From NCBI GenBank assembly GCA_003142615.1, contig PLMW01000053.1, forward strand, positions 1,151 to 38,563: DNA of 37,413 nt, read 5' to 3'. The position numbers were made by a program, and so were the translations under genes. Below, one piece after another: positions 23,979 to 33,300 of this stretch (the stretch's first letter is position 1; every line of letters starts with the position of its first letter). Origin of the DNA: Opitutia bacterium. Its GTDB lineage: Bacteria; Verrucomicrobiota; Verrucomicrobiia; Opitutales; Opitutaceae. The notes under the pieces were generated by a model. That model made no database searches, was not told where the DNA came from, and was given only the letters and a program-made list of their open reading frames with translations.

Positions 23979-24029
23979 GTGATTAGGCTCCTTACCGTCA
24001 GCCTCCTTATTGTTTTCCCGCCTAATCAC
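23979..24029. promoter_or_regulatory. Inverted-repeat operator candidate upstream of marR
   Basis: GTGATTAGGC (23979-23988) and GCCTAATCAC (24020-24029) are perfect 10-base inverted arms separated by 31 bases, directly before the marR start at 24041. A similar half-site, GATTAGCC, lies at 23919-23926. Placement suggests autoregulation by the MarR product and control of the efflux operon. The arms could also form a hairpin in the leader transcript; binding is inferred. Confidence 0.55.
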
Positions 24030-24040
24030 TGCCCATAACG

Positions 24041-24574
24041 ATGCTCCTTCTCAAAGAAGTGCCGAAATACGAATGCCTCCTCGAGAGCTCCAAGCGCTAT
24101 CCCGAGTTGGATCCGTCGGCCATGGAGGCATTTTTGCACCTGATGCGGACGAGCACCGAATTGACGGAGGGCTTCGACGCGCTTCATGCCAGTCACAACA
24201 TTTCGCATGGGCGTTTTATCGTCCTCATGCTGCTGAACCGTGACCCGGAGAAGCCGGTCAACCCCGCCGATCTGGCCGACCGCGCCATCGTGACCCGGGC
24301 TACCATAACCGGGCTCATCGACACGCTCGAGCGCGACGGCCTTGTCAAACGCGAACACACTTTGGACGACCGCCGCATGATGCTGGTGCGGCTGACGGCG
24401 GAAGGGCGGGGTTATTTCGATAAAATCTTGCCTGATTACTTCCGTTGCGTCGCCGCGGTCATGGGTCAGCTCACGCCGGATGAGCGCAAGATGCTGGTCA
24501 GCTTGATGGGCAAGATCCAGCAAAGCCTGCCCGCAATCTGTGCCGGTCCGCTGCCCAAGTCCACGGCTGCCTGA
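24041..24574 (+). CDS. MarR family transcriptional regulator
   Basis: The 177-residue protein has the MarR winged-helix layout: helical dimerisation segments at both ends, a recognition region VNPADLADRAIVTRATITGLIDTLERDGLVKRE, and a wing with HTLDDRRMMLVRLTAEGRG. MarR proteins repress genes until a small ligand or oxidant binds. This one sits 51 bases before, and in line with, a tripartite efflux operon, and a perfect inverted repeat lies just upstream of it, so it is the likely repressor of both itself and the pump. There is no cysteine in the DNA-binding segment; Cys13, Cys145 and Cys167 lie outside it. Ligand unknown. Confidence 0.93.
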   Translation: MLLLKEVPKYECLLESSKRYPELDPSAMEAFLHLMRTSTELTEGFDALHASHNISHGRFIVLMLLNRDPEKPVNPADLADRAIVTRATITGLIDTLERDGLVKREHTLDDRRMMLVRLTAEGRGYFDKILPDYFRCVAAVMGQLTPDERKMLVSLMGKIQQSLPAICAGPLPKSTAA

Positions 24575-24625
24575 AGAACCCTCCTGCTTTTCCCATCCTT
24601 TTCCAATCCTCAACCCGCTGCACCT

Positions 24626-25747
24626 ATGGCCAAGAGAATGATCCTGATGCTGCTCGCGATGGTCCTCCTTGTCGGAGGCATCCTGGGCTACAAACTTTTT
24701 GGGCGCTACATGATGAACAAGGCCCTCGCGGCGCAGAAGGCGCCGCCGGCCGTGGTGTCCACCATCGAGGCCCGTGAGGAGTCCTGGCAGCCGACGCTGC
24801 ATGCGGTGGGAAGCTTTGCCGCCGTGCAGGGTATCATCGTCAGCACCCAGCTCGACGGCGCGGTCACCAAGGTCGCGTTCGAATCGGGTGCGACCGTGAA
24901 GGAGGGCGACCTCCTCGTGCAGCAGGATATTTCGGCCGAGGAGGCGCAGCTTGCCAGCGCCCAGGCGGGCGCCGTGCTGGCGCAGCTCAACCTCGATCGC
25001 GCCAAGGAATTGCGCACCCAAGGCACCAACGCCCAGGCTGATCTCGATACCGCCACCGCCACCTTCCAGCAAACGCAGGCGAATGTCGCGGCGCTCAAGG
25101 CCGCGATTGACAAGAAAACCATCCGCGCGCCGTTTGACGGCCGCCTCGGCATCCGCCAGATCAACCTCGGCCAGTTTCTGCGCAGCGGCACCGACATCGT
25201 GCCACTGCAATTACTGGATCCCATTTACATCGATTTTGCTTTGCCGCAGCAGAACGCGGCGCAAGTCGCCGCGGGGCAGACGGTGCGTGTGACCGTGGAC
25301 GCCTACCCGGGCGAGGTCTTTGCGGGCACGGTGAACGCGCTGAATCCCAACGTGGATGGCGCGACGCGCAATTTCCAACTCCAGGCCACGCTCACGAACG
25401 CCGGCGGCAAACTGCGTCCCGGCATGTTCGGCTCCGTGGAAGTGCAGCTGCCGGTTATCGAGAAAGTCATCACTGTCCCGCTCTCCGCGATCGTCTACAA
25501 TCCCTACGGCAACGCGGTTTATGTCGTGGAGAACCACGGGGAGGACGGGAACGGACTCATCGTGCGCCAGCAGTTCGTACAGTCCGGCGCCAACCGGGGT
25601 GACCAGGTGGCCATCATCAAGGGCGTGAAGTCTGGAGATACCGTCGTCACCTCCGGCCAGCTCAAACTGCGCAATGGCGCCAGCATCGTCATCAATAATA
25701 CGGTCACACCGGGCAATTCCTCGGCGCCCAAACCCGACCATCCCTGA
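24626..25747 (+). CDS. RND efflux periplasmic adaptor (membrane fusion protein)
   Basis: This 373-residue adaptor has an N-terminal membrane anchor (about residues 4-22) and a lipoyl/barrel-sandwich half (GSFAAVQGIIVSTQLDGAV, FESGATVKEGDLLVQQD). A coiled-coil hairpin of alternating Ala, Gln and Leu (about 110-165) follows, then the second lipoyl half (TIRAPFDGRLGIRQINLGQF) and a beta-barrel and membrane-proximal part (LRPGMFGSVEVQLP, VITVPLSAIVYNPYG). It bridges the inner-membrane pump at 25754 to the outer-membrane channel at 28859. No lipobox is present, so it is held by an uncleaved helix or cleaved signal. Its stop is 6 bases before the pump start. Confidence 0.94.
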   Translation: MAKRMILMLLAMVLLVGGILGYKLFGRYMMNKALAAQKAPPAVVSTIEAREESWQPTLHAVGSFAAVQGIIVSTQLDGAVTKVAFESGATVKEGDLLVQQDISAEEAQLASAQAGAVLAQLNLDRAKELRTQGTNAQADLDTATATFQQTQANVAALKAAIDKKTIRAPFDGRLGIRQINLGQFLRSGTDIVPLQLLDPIYIDFALPQQNAAQVAAGQTVRVTVDAYPGEVFAGTVNALNPNVDGATRNFQLQATLTNAGGKLRPGMFGSVEVQLPVIEKVITVPLSAIVYNPYGNAVYVVENHGEDGNGLIVRQQFVQSGANRGDQVAIIKGVKSGDTVVTSGQLKLRNGASIVINNTVTPGNSSAPKPDHP

Positions 25748-25753
25748 TCCGCG

Positions 25754-28700
25754 ATGAACTTCACGGACCTTTTCATCAAACGACCGGTCCTCGCGACGGT
25801 CATCAGCCTGCTGATCCTGCTGATTGGATATCGTTCCATCGAGCTGCTCAACGTCCGGCAGTATCCGCGCAGCGACATCGCCATCGTGACGGTCACCACC
25901 GTGTATGTCGGCGCCAGCGCCGACCTCATCCGCGGTTTCATCACCACGCCGCTCGAACGGGAGATCGCGAGCGCCGATGGCATTGATTACATGGAGTCGA
26001 ACAGCGGGCCCAGCGTGAGCTCGATCACCGTCCACCTGCGGCTCAACTACGACCCGAATGCCGCCCTCACCCAGATCACTTCGAAGGTGAACAGGGTGCG
26101 CAACCAGCTGCCCGCCGACGCGCAGGATCCGGTGATCGACGTGCAGATGGCCGAGTCGACCGCCTCGATGTACCTGATGTTTTACAGCGACGAACTCGAT
26201 TCGAACCAGATCACCGACTACCTCTACCGCGTCGTGCAGCCCAAGCTCACCTCGGTGGCCGGTGTGCAGAGCGCGCAGATCCTCGGCGCCCGCATCTTCG
26301 CCATGCGCATCTGGCTGAAGCCCGACAAGCTCGCCGCCTACGGCCTCAGCTCCTCCCAGGTGTGGCAGGCGCTTGCGTCCAACAACTTTCTCTCCGCCGT
26401 CGGCTCCACCAAGGGTTCGATGGTCTCGGTGAATCTCAACGTCTCCACCGACCTGCACACGGCGGACGAGTTTCGCCGGCTGGTCATCCGGGAGCAGAAT
26501 GGCGCCATCATCCGCCTCGGCGACATTGCCGACGTGGTGTTGGGGGCTGAGAACTACGAAGCGACGGTCAAGTTTGGCGGCAAACCCACCACCGCCATCG
26601 CCATCAACGTTCTGCCCACGGCCAATGCGCTCACCGTCATCAGCGATGTCCGCAAGATTTTTCCCCAGATCGTCTCTGAACTGCCGCGCGGCGTCTACGC
26701 CTCGATTCCTTATGATGCCACGGCCTACATCCAGAGCGCGATTGACGAGGTCGTCAGCACCCTCATCGAGGCCCTGCTGATCGTCATTGTCATCATCTAC
26801 CTGTTTCTCGGCACCGTCCGCTCGGTGGTCATTCCCATCGTGGCGATGCCGCTTTCCCTTGTCGGCGCGTGCTTCCTCATGCTGGCGATGGGCTTTACCA
26901 TCAACCTGCTGACCCTGCTGGCCATGGTGCTCGCGATCGGCCTGGTGGTGGACGACGCCATCGTCGTGGTGGAGAACATTCACCGGCACATCGAGGAGGG
27001 ATTGTCGCCGCTCGAGGCCAGCCTCAAGGGAGCGCGCGAACTGGGCGGCCCGGTCATCGCCATGACCATCACACTCGCCGCCGTGTATGCACCCATCGGC
27101 TTCCAGGGCGGGCTCACCGGTACGCTCTTCCGCGAATTCGCGTTCACGCTGGCGGGCTCGGTCATCGTGTCGGGCGTGGTGGCGCTCACGCTGTCGCCGA
27201 TGATGTGCTCGAAACTGCTCAAGCACGATGACGGCGGCCACCAGCGATTCGCCCACTTCCTTGACCGGCAGTTCGACAAAATCCGCGGCCGCTACGAGCG
27301 GATGCTGAATGCCACACTCAACTACCGTCCGGTGGTCGTGGTCTTTGCCCTCATCGTTTTCGCCAGCCTGGTGCCGTTTTATCTGCTCTCGAAGAACGAC
27401 CTGGCCCCGGACGAGGACCAGGGCATGGTCATCGCCATCGGCGCCGCCGCGCCCAACGCGAACATCGATCAACTGGCTGGCTACTCCGACGAGATCACCA
27501 AGATCTTCACAAGTTTCCCCGAGACTGCCCAGACGATCCAGATCAGTGGTTATCCCGCCAGCAACAACACCATCACCCTGATGGCGCTGAAACCCTGGAA
27601 CCAGCGCGACCGCACCACCATGCAGTTGCTGCCGGAAGTCACCCAGAAACTCGGCAGCGTTGCCGGTATGCGCATGCTGGCCTTCCTGCGTCCACCGCTC
27701 CCGGGTGCCGGCGGAGCGAATGTGCAGTTTGTGGTTGTTTCGACCGACGATCCCGCCCGCATTGCCCAGGTGGCGGACGCCCTCGTCTTGGAAGCCTTCA
27801 AAAGCGGCTTGTTTTTCTACGCCGACAGCAATCTGAAGTATGACCAGGCCCAGGCCTACCTCGACGTGGACCGCGACAAGGCCGCCGATCTCGGCGTCAG
27901 CATGGCGCAGCTCGGCGCTGATCTTGGTTCCATGCTCGGCGGCAACTACGTTAATTTTTTCAACATCCAGGGTAACAGCTACAAGGTCATCCCGCAGGTC
28001 GATCGCATCTTCCGTCTCAACCCCGAGCAGCTCGGCAACTATTACATCAGCACCGGCAAGGGCGGGCTCGTCCCGCTGTCGACGCTGGCCAAGGTGCGTT
28101 ACCAGGCGCAGCCACAGACGTTGAACCGCTTCCAGCAGCTCAATGCCGCCACCCTTACCTTGGTGCCCAAGCCGGGCATCACGCAGGGGCAGGCGCTCGA
28201 TTTCCTGAACGCCAAGGCCCGCGAAATCTTCCCCGAGGGGTATACGGTGGATTACGGCGGTCAGTCGCGGCAGTTTGTGCAGGAAAGCGGCGCCTTCCTC
28301 GTCACCCTGTCTTTTGCCGTCATCCTCATTTTCCTTGTGCTGGCGGCGCAGTTTGAGAGCTTCCGCGATCCGCTCATCATCATGCTCAGCGTGCCGTTGG
28401 CGGTCTCGGGCGCGCTGGCTTTTATCTGCATCGGTTTCCACGGACTCTCGCTGAACATCTATACGAAGGTCGGTCTCATCACGCTGATTGGTCTCGTCAC
28501 CAAGCACGGCATCCTCATCACGCAGTTCGCCAACCAGCTGCAACGGGAGGGGAAAACCAGGCGCGCAGCCGTGGAGGAGGCCGCCGGCGTGCGCCTCCGC
28601 CCGATTCTCATGACCACGGCGGCCATGGTGCTCGGTGTCATGCCGCTGGTGTTCGCCTCCGGCGCGGGTGCGGTCAGCCGGCAGCACATGGGTCTTATCA

Positions 28701-28855
28701 TTGCCACGGGCATGAGCGTCGGCACGCTCTTTACCCTCTTTGTTGTGCCCACCGCCTACACCATGCTGGCACGCGATCACCATGCCGACCGCCAGAAGCT
28801 CGGTGCCGGCGCCGTTGAGCCGGAACTGAAATCCCTTCCGCACCCGGTCGTCTGA
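25754..28855 (+). CDS. RND multidrug efflux transporter (HAE1-like permease)
   Basis: The 1033-residue pump has the RND pattern of two halves, each with a helix followed by a large periplasmic loop and further helices. It opens NFTDLFIKRPVLATVISLLI. The proton-relay residues are present: Asp400 and Asp401 in IGLVVDDAIVVVENI (helix 4) and Lys917 in LVTKHGILITQFANQ (helix 10). The DDAIVVVENI signature, AVYAPIGFQGG and the length put it with hydrophobe/amphiphile exporters of the AcrB/MexB/MdtC type rather than metal pumps. It would expel drugs or other amphipathic compounds using proton flow. The operon order is marR, adaptor, pump, TolC-like channel. Substrates cannot be read from the sequence. 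Confidence 0.95.
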   Translation: MNFTDLFIKRPVLATVISLLILLIGYRSIELLNVRQYPRSDIAIVTVTTVYVGASADLIRGFITTPLEREIASADGIDYMESNSGPSVSSITVHLRLNYDPNAALTQITSKVNRVRNQLPADAQDPVIDVQMAESTASMYLMFYSDELDSNQITDYLYRVVQPKLTSVAGVQSAQILGARIFAMRIWLKPDKLAAYGLSSSQVWQALASNNFLSAVGSTKGSMVSVNLNVSTDLHTADEFRRLVIREQNGAIIRLGDIADVVLGAENYEATVKFGGKPTTAIAINVLPTANALTVISDVRKIFPQIVSELPRGVYASIPYDATAYIQSAIDEVVSTLIEALLIVIVIIYLFLGTVRSVVIPIVAMPLSLVGACFLMLAMGFTINLLTLLAMVLAIGLVVDDAIVVVENIHRHIEEGLSPLEASLKGARELGGPVIAMTITLAAVYAPIGFQGGLTGTLFREFAFTLAGSVIVSGVVALTLSPMMCSKLLKHDDGGHQRFAHFLDRQFDKIRGRYERMLNATLNYRPVVVVFALIVFASLVPFYLLSKNDLAPDEDQGMVIAIGAAAPNANIDQLAGYSDEITKIFTSFPETAQTIQISGYPASNNTITLMALKPWNQRDRTTMQLLPEVTQKLGSVAGMRMLAFLRPPLPGAGGANVQFVVVSTDDPARIAQVADALVLEAFKSGLFFYADSNLKYDQAQAYLDVDRDKAADLGVSMAQLGADLGSMLGGNYVNFFNIQGNSYKVIPQVDRIFRLNPEQLGNYYISTGKGGLVPLSTLAKVRYQAQPQTLNRFQQLNAATLTLVPKPGITQGQALDFLNAKAREIFPEGYTVDYGGQSRQFVQESGAFLVTLSFAVILIFLVLAAQFESFRDPLIIMLSVPLAVSGALAFICIGFHGLSLNIYTKVGLITLIGLVTKHGILITQFANQLQREGKTRRAAVEEAAGVRLRPILMTTAAMVLGVMPLVFASGAGAVSRQHMGLIIATGMSVGTLFTLFVVPTAYTMLARDHHADRQKLGAGAVEPELKSLPHPVV

Positions 28856-28858
28856 TTT

Positions 28859-30226
28859 ATGTCCATGATTTCTCCTACGCCTATGAAGCCTCTCGTTGCA
28901 CGTTTTGCCCTTGTCGCGGCCATGGCTCTCTCCGTGGCCGGCCTCCCGGCCGCGCCCCAACTCGAGCAGCCGGTGCCCGACACGCTCGATCTCAAGAACG
29001 CGGTCGCCTTCGCGCTGGAAAACAACTTCACCATCCGGCAGGCGCGCGAGCGCATCAAGCAGCAGGAGGGTGTCGAAATCCAGGTGCAGGCGCGGCTGAT
29101 TCCCAACGTCAGCGCCAGCGGCAGCTACACCGGCAACACCCCGGAGATTTCCACCTACACCCCGCCGGATAACGACCGCGCCTGGAGCATCTCGCTGCAG
29201 GCGCGCCAGGTGCTTTATGCCGGCGGCGGAGTCATCGCCTCGGTGAAGGGCGCCCGGCTCACCCGCGAGGCCGCCGTGCTCGAACTGCAGGGCATCATCA
29301 ACGAGCAGCTCCTGGCGGTGCGCACCCAATTCTACACCGTCCTGCTCGCCCGGGAGAAAATCAAGGTTCAGGAGGAGAACGTGCACCTGTTCGAGCAGCA
29401 GTTGAAGGACGCCCGGAGCCGCTTCGATGCCGGCACCACGTCCAACTTCGAGGTGCTCCGCGCCGAGGTGGCGCTGGCCAACGGCCAGCCGCCCCTGATC
29501 CAGGCGCGCAATGACTACCGCATTGCCATCGAGCAGTTGCGCCAGGTGCTGGGGTTTACCACCAACTACGGTCCCAACGCCACCAAGGTGCCCGAGTTCT
29601 CCGGCACGCTGGAAGTCGGCCAGCCCGCGAGCTACCAGTTGACTGATGCGCTGGCTGCCGCGCATGCCAACCGTTCCGAGCTTCAGCGGCTCGCCCGGCT
29701 CGAAAACGCCGGCGAGCAAAACGTCAAGGCCAACCGCGCCGGCTACCTGCCCGAAGTCGATCTGGTGGGAGGCTATGATTGGGTGCGGGGCACCACCTCG
29801 GCGGGCTGGAGCGACCGGCACGACGGCTGGATCGCCGGCTTCCAAGCCCAGTGGAACATTTTTGACGGACGCGCCACGGCCGGCCGGGTTGTCCAGGCCC
29901 GGTCGCAACTTGAGCAGACGAAACTATCGCTCGCCGAGACCACGCTCGCTGTCGAGGTCGAGGTGCGCCGCGCTTATTCCTCCCTCGTGGAGGCGTGGGA
30001 GCTCGTCGCGGCCTCCAACAAGGTCATCGAACAGGCCCAGGAGGCGCTCCGCCTCGCCAACGTCCGCTACGGCGCCGGCACGGCCACGCAGCTCGACGTG
30101 CTCACGAGCCAGGTGGCGCTCACGGAGGCGCGCCTGAACCAGCTCCAGGCCTATTACGGCTACAACGTCGCGCTGGCCACCATGCGCCAGGCCATCGGCC
30201 TGGCCGACGAGTTCGTAAGTTCATGA
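28859..30226 (+). CDS. TolC family outer membrane efflux protein
   Basis: The 455-residue protein has a signal peptide (LVARFALVAAMALSVAGLPAA) and two homologous outer-membrane-efflux repeats. Each is mainly long helices rich in Ala, Gln and Glu: LDLKNAVAFALENNFTIRQA starts the first, and LTDALAAAHANRSELQRLAR starts the second. Each repeat carries beta-strand segments for the trimeric barrel (SASGSYTGNTPEISTY; VDLVGGYDWVRG). It would be the channel of the preceding adaptor and pump. The start is 3 bases after the pump stop; an in-frame Met at 28883 (MKPLVARF) is a good alternative because the signal peptide begins there. No lipobox is seen. Confidence 0.93.
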   Translation: MSMISPTPMKPLVARFALVAAMALSVAGLPAAPQLEQPVPDTLDLKNAVAFALENNFTIRQARERIKQQEGVEIQVQARLIPNVSASGSYTGNTPEISTYTPPDNDRAWSISLQARQVLYAGGGVIASVKGARLTREAAVLELQGIINEQLLAVRTQFYTVLLAREKIKVQEENVHLFEQQLKDARSRFDAGTTSNFEVLRAEVALANGQPPLIQARNDYRIAIEQLRQVLGFTTNYGPNATKVPEFSGTLEVGQPASYQLTDALAAAHANRSELQRLARLENAGEQNVKANRAGYLPEVDLVGGYDWVRGTTSAGWSDRHDGWIAGFQAQWNIFDGRATAGRVVQARSQLEQTKLSLAETTLAVEVEVRRAYSSLVEAWELVAASNKVIEQAQEALRLANVRYGAGTATQLDVLTSQVALTEARLNQLQAYYGYNVALATMRQAIGLADEFVSS

Positions 30227-30371
30227 TCGGAGGATCCGGCGGCCCGGAAATCCCGCGGCGGACGCGAAGCCCGGCGTGGCCGGCAAGGATATTCGTACAG
30301 CGGCACTTGCGCCGCATTTCGTGGTCAGAAGGTTGCTAATAATGGCGTTTTCCTGAATCTTCGCTTCAACC

Positions 30372-33300
30372 GTGAAAATTGTCCGGGGTCTGCTCGTCGT
30401 TATTGCCGGGGTGATCATGGCGGCCGCACTCGTCGTGATCGCGGCGTGCCTCCCGACGGTCCAGCGCTGGGTGTTGCTCAGGGCCGCCGCCGGCCGGCCC
30501 GGATTGAAGCTGACCGTGGAGCGGCTGGCCATCCGGAGCGGCTCCCTCACGGTCCACAACCTGCAGCTCGACCAGCCGGGCGCGCATGTGGCACTGGCCG
30601 ATGCCTCGGCCGAAATATCACTATGGGAGGCGGTCGTTCATCGGCGCGTGATCATTCACAATGCCAGCGTCGCCGGCTTGAAAGTGGATTTGACCGGTCC
30701 CGCCGCACCGGCGCGGGCGCAGGGTGGGGGCGGCGCCACGCTTCCGGAAACCGCCGTCAGTGCACCCGCAACGGCGGCGGTCCCTGCCTCCACTCTGCGG
30801 GCGGCGCCGCGTCCGGTGGCATTCGACGGCGTCTTCAAATATCTTCATCTTCCGTTCGAGATGGTGCTCGAGAAATGCAGCGTCGGGGGGGAGGTCGTTT
30901 TTTTCCCGGCGGCGGGCAAACCATCCGCGCATCTGCGGTTGATGCTGACGGGTGGCCACTTCGCACCGGGACAGGAGGCGAAGTTTGCATTTGATGCCGT
31001 CGTTCAAAACCCGGATGCCAGCGCACCGGTCGACGAGGTCGAGGCGCAGGGCACGCTGACGGCGACACTCGACACCCAGGGCAGGCTGGAGCGCATCGGA
31101 ACCCATCTCGAAGCGGTGGCCAGCGGCCCGCGCGTGCCGGCCCCCGCCCGCCTGCAGGCGGATGTGATGCTGGCGCGCACTTCGACGGGTGAAGCCTATG
31201 CGCTGACCCTAAATTCGCTGGAAGCCGGAGTCGAAAACCGGCTGCTCGGCCTCAACCTCGATTATGTCGCCGGTTCAGCCAGGCTCACGGGATCGTGGCA
31301 GGTGCAGGCCAGCCAGCGGCAGGTGGAGCCGTTTGTGCTCGGCGTGATGCTGCCGGAGTTCTCCGCCGTTGGGGAGGGGCGGTTTGAAATGAATTCCGCC
31401 ACGCGGGACGTGCGCCTGGCCGGACGGTTCGCCGGCGAAGTCAATCAGCTCGAGATCATCGACCCGCGTCTGCGCGAACTTGGCCGGCTCAGCACGGCGA
31501 CCACCTTCGATTTGGAATACGGCGGTGACCACGTGCGGGTCAGCGAGCTGGTCGTCAACATCAGCGGCCGGAAGCCGGTACTTTCGCTGCGTGCCATCCA
31601 GCCCTTCGCCATCGAGCTCACTTCCCACAAATTGATGGCTGCAAATCCCGAGAAGGAATTGCTGCAGGTGAACATCGAGGGGATGCCGCTCGCATGGGTC
31701 CGGCCGTTTACCTCCGCCTTCGAGGTGGCGGGTGACGAGGTCAAAGGCGGGTTTGTCGCCTCATTGCGTGGCGGGCGGGTATGGCTGCGCACGACCTCGC
31801 CATTGGCTGTGCAGGGGCTGGCCGTGACACGGGCCGGTCGTGTCCTCCTGCCGGCCAGCGACATCAGTGTCCAGGTCGAGGTGGAGCATTCGAAGGAGGA
31901 GACCCGGATCAGACTGGAGGGACTGACCTTGGAGACAGCGGCTGATGACCGGCTCAACGCCCGGGGCGAAGTGATCATCAAGTCCGGCGCGATGCCGGCG
32001 ACGACGGTGCAGGCAAGCTTCGAGGCCGTCCTGCCCGCGCTGCTCGCCGCCTACGCGCCAATCGGCCCGGTGGAAGCGCGCGGTGCCGTCGCATGGTCGC
32101 AGTCTGGCGGCACGGTCCAGGTTGATCGTCTTGACGCGCATGTGCTCACTCCGGACGGACGCCCGCTCCTGGAGTTGTCCTCGGCGGAGGCCTTCCATTT
32201 CAACATCGCCCAGTGGAACGTCGCAACCCTGTCAGGCCGGTCCGATGAGGTGCTGAAGGTGAAATTCGGGCGCATCCCGTTGAGGGTGCTCCGGCCATAT
32301 CTGGGCGCGCTCGAACTCGAGGGAGACCTCCTGCCGGGCGAACTGGGGGTGCGCATCCAGCTGGAGTCGCTGCATGCCGCCGCGGCGGGCCCGCTGCGCG
32401 TGGAGAAACTGGCCGCTGGTCGCGCCGGCCGGGCGTGGGTGCGGGACCTGGCCATCGAGATTGAGCCCGTCGTCGATTGTTCAACGCAGGGGGTGACGGC
32501 CAGAATCGCCGCGCTGCGTGTACGCAACGCGGCGGGCGCCAGCCTGCTTTCCGCCCAGGCCGAGGCGGCGATCGGTCCGGATTTCACAGTGCCCAAGGTG
32601 CGGGGCACGGCGGCTTTCGATCTGTCGGTGCCCGCCCTCGCCGCCCAGCCATTCATGGCCGGTTACACGCCGCCGGCCCAGGGCAGGATGAGTGGCGAGG
32701 CGAAGTTTTCCCTTGATCATGATTGGCTCGGTGAGGGCCGGCTTACGCTCAACGGCCTGGTTTCGCCCGCGACGCGCGAACCGCTCCCCGTGGCCAACCT
32801 GTCGTTCCGCGCCGGCTTCAGTGAAAAGGGTGATGTGGCCGTGCAGGTGCCGCTGCTCCTCGACCGCGCGGGCGAACGTTCCGACCTGACCGTGACGGCC
32901 ACCTTGCACCCCGGCGGATCGGGCCGGTCGCTCGACGCCAAAATCTCCAGCCAGCATTTTGTGATCGATGACGCGCTTGCGCTCGTGCGGGCGTTTACCG
33001 CGCCGGTTGCCGCGGTTGAAGAGGAGAAGCCGGCCGGACCGCCGGCGCGCAATCCCGAGGGCAGCATCCAGACGGAACCGCGGCCGCAGCCGCCATCCGC
33101 GACCGTTTCCGCTCCGGCGGAGGCCACGGCCGCATGGGCCGGTCTCACCGGCGAGGTGGCGATCGACCTCAAGTCGCTCGTGTACGGCCGGAATGCCGAG
33201 GTCACCGGACTGACGGGCCGGATGGCGATTGATCCGCAGCGGCTGGCCGTGGAAAAAATCACCGGCAGGCTGGATGCGGACGGGCAGCTGTCGCTCAATG

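Noticed and set aside
25211-29908. A 1565-codon open frame on the minus strand
   Set aside because: It lies antisense to the adaptor, RND pump and TolC genes, which have clear family motifs. Its product is rich in His, Arg, Asp and Gly without domains, as expected of an antisense frame in GC-rich coding DNA.
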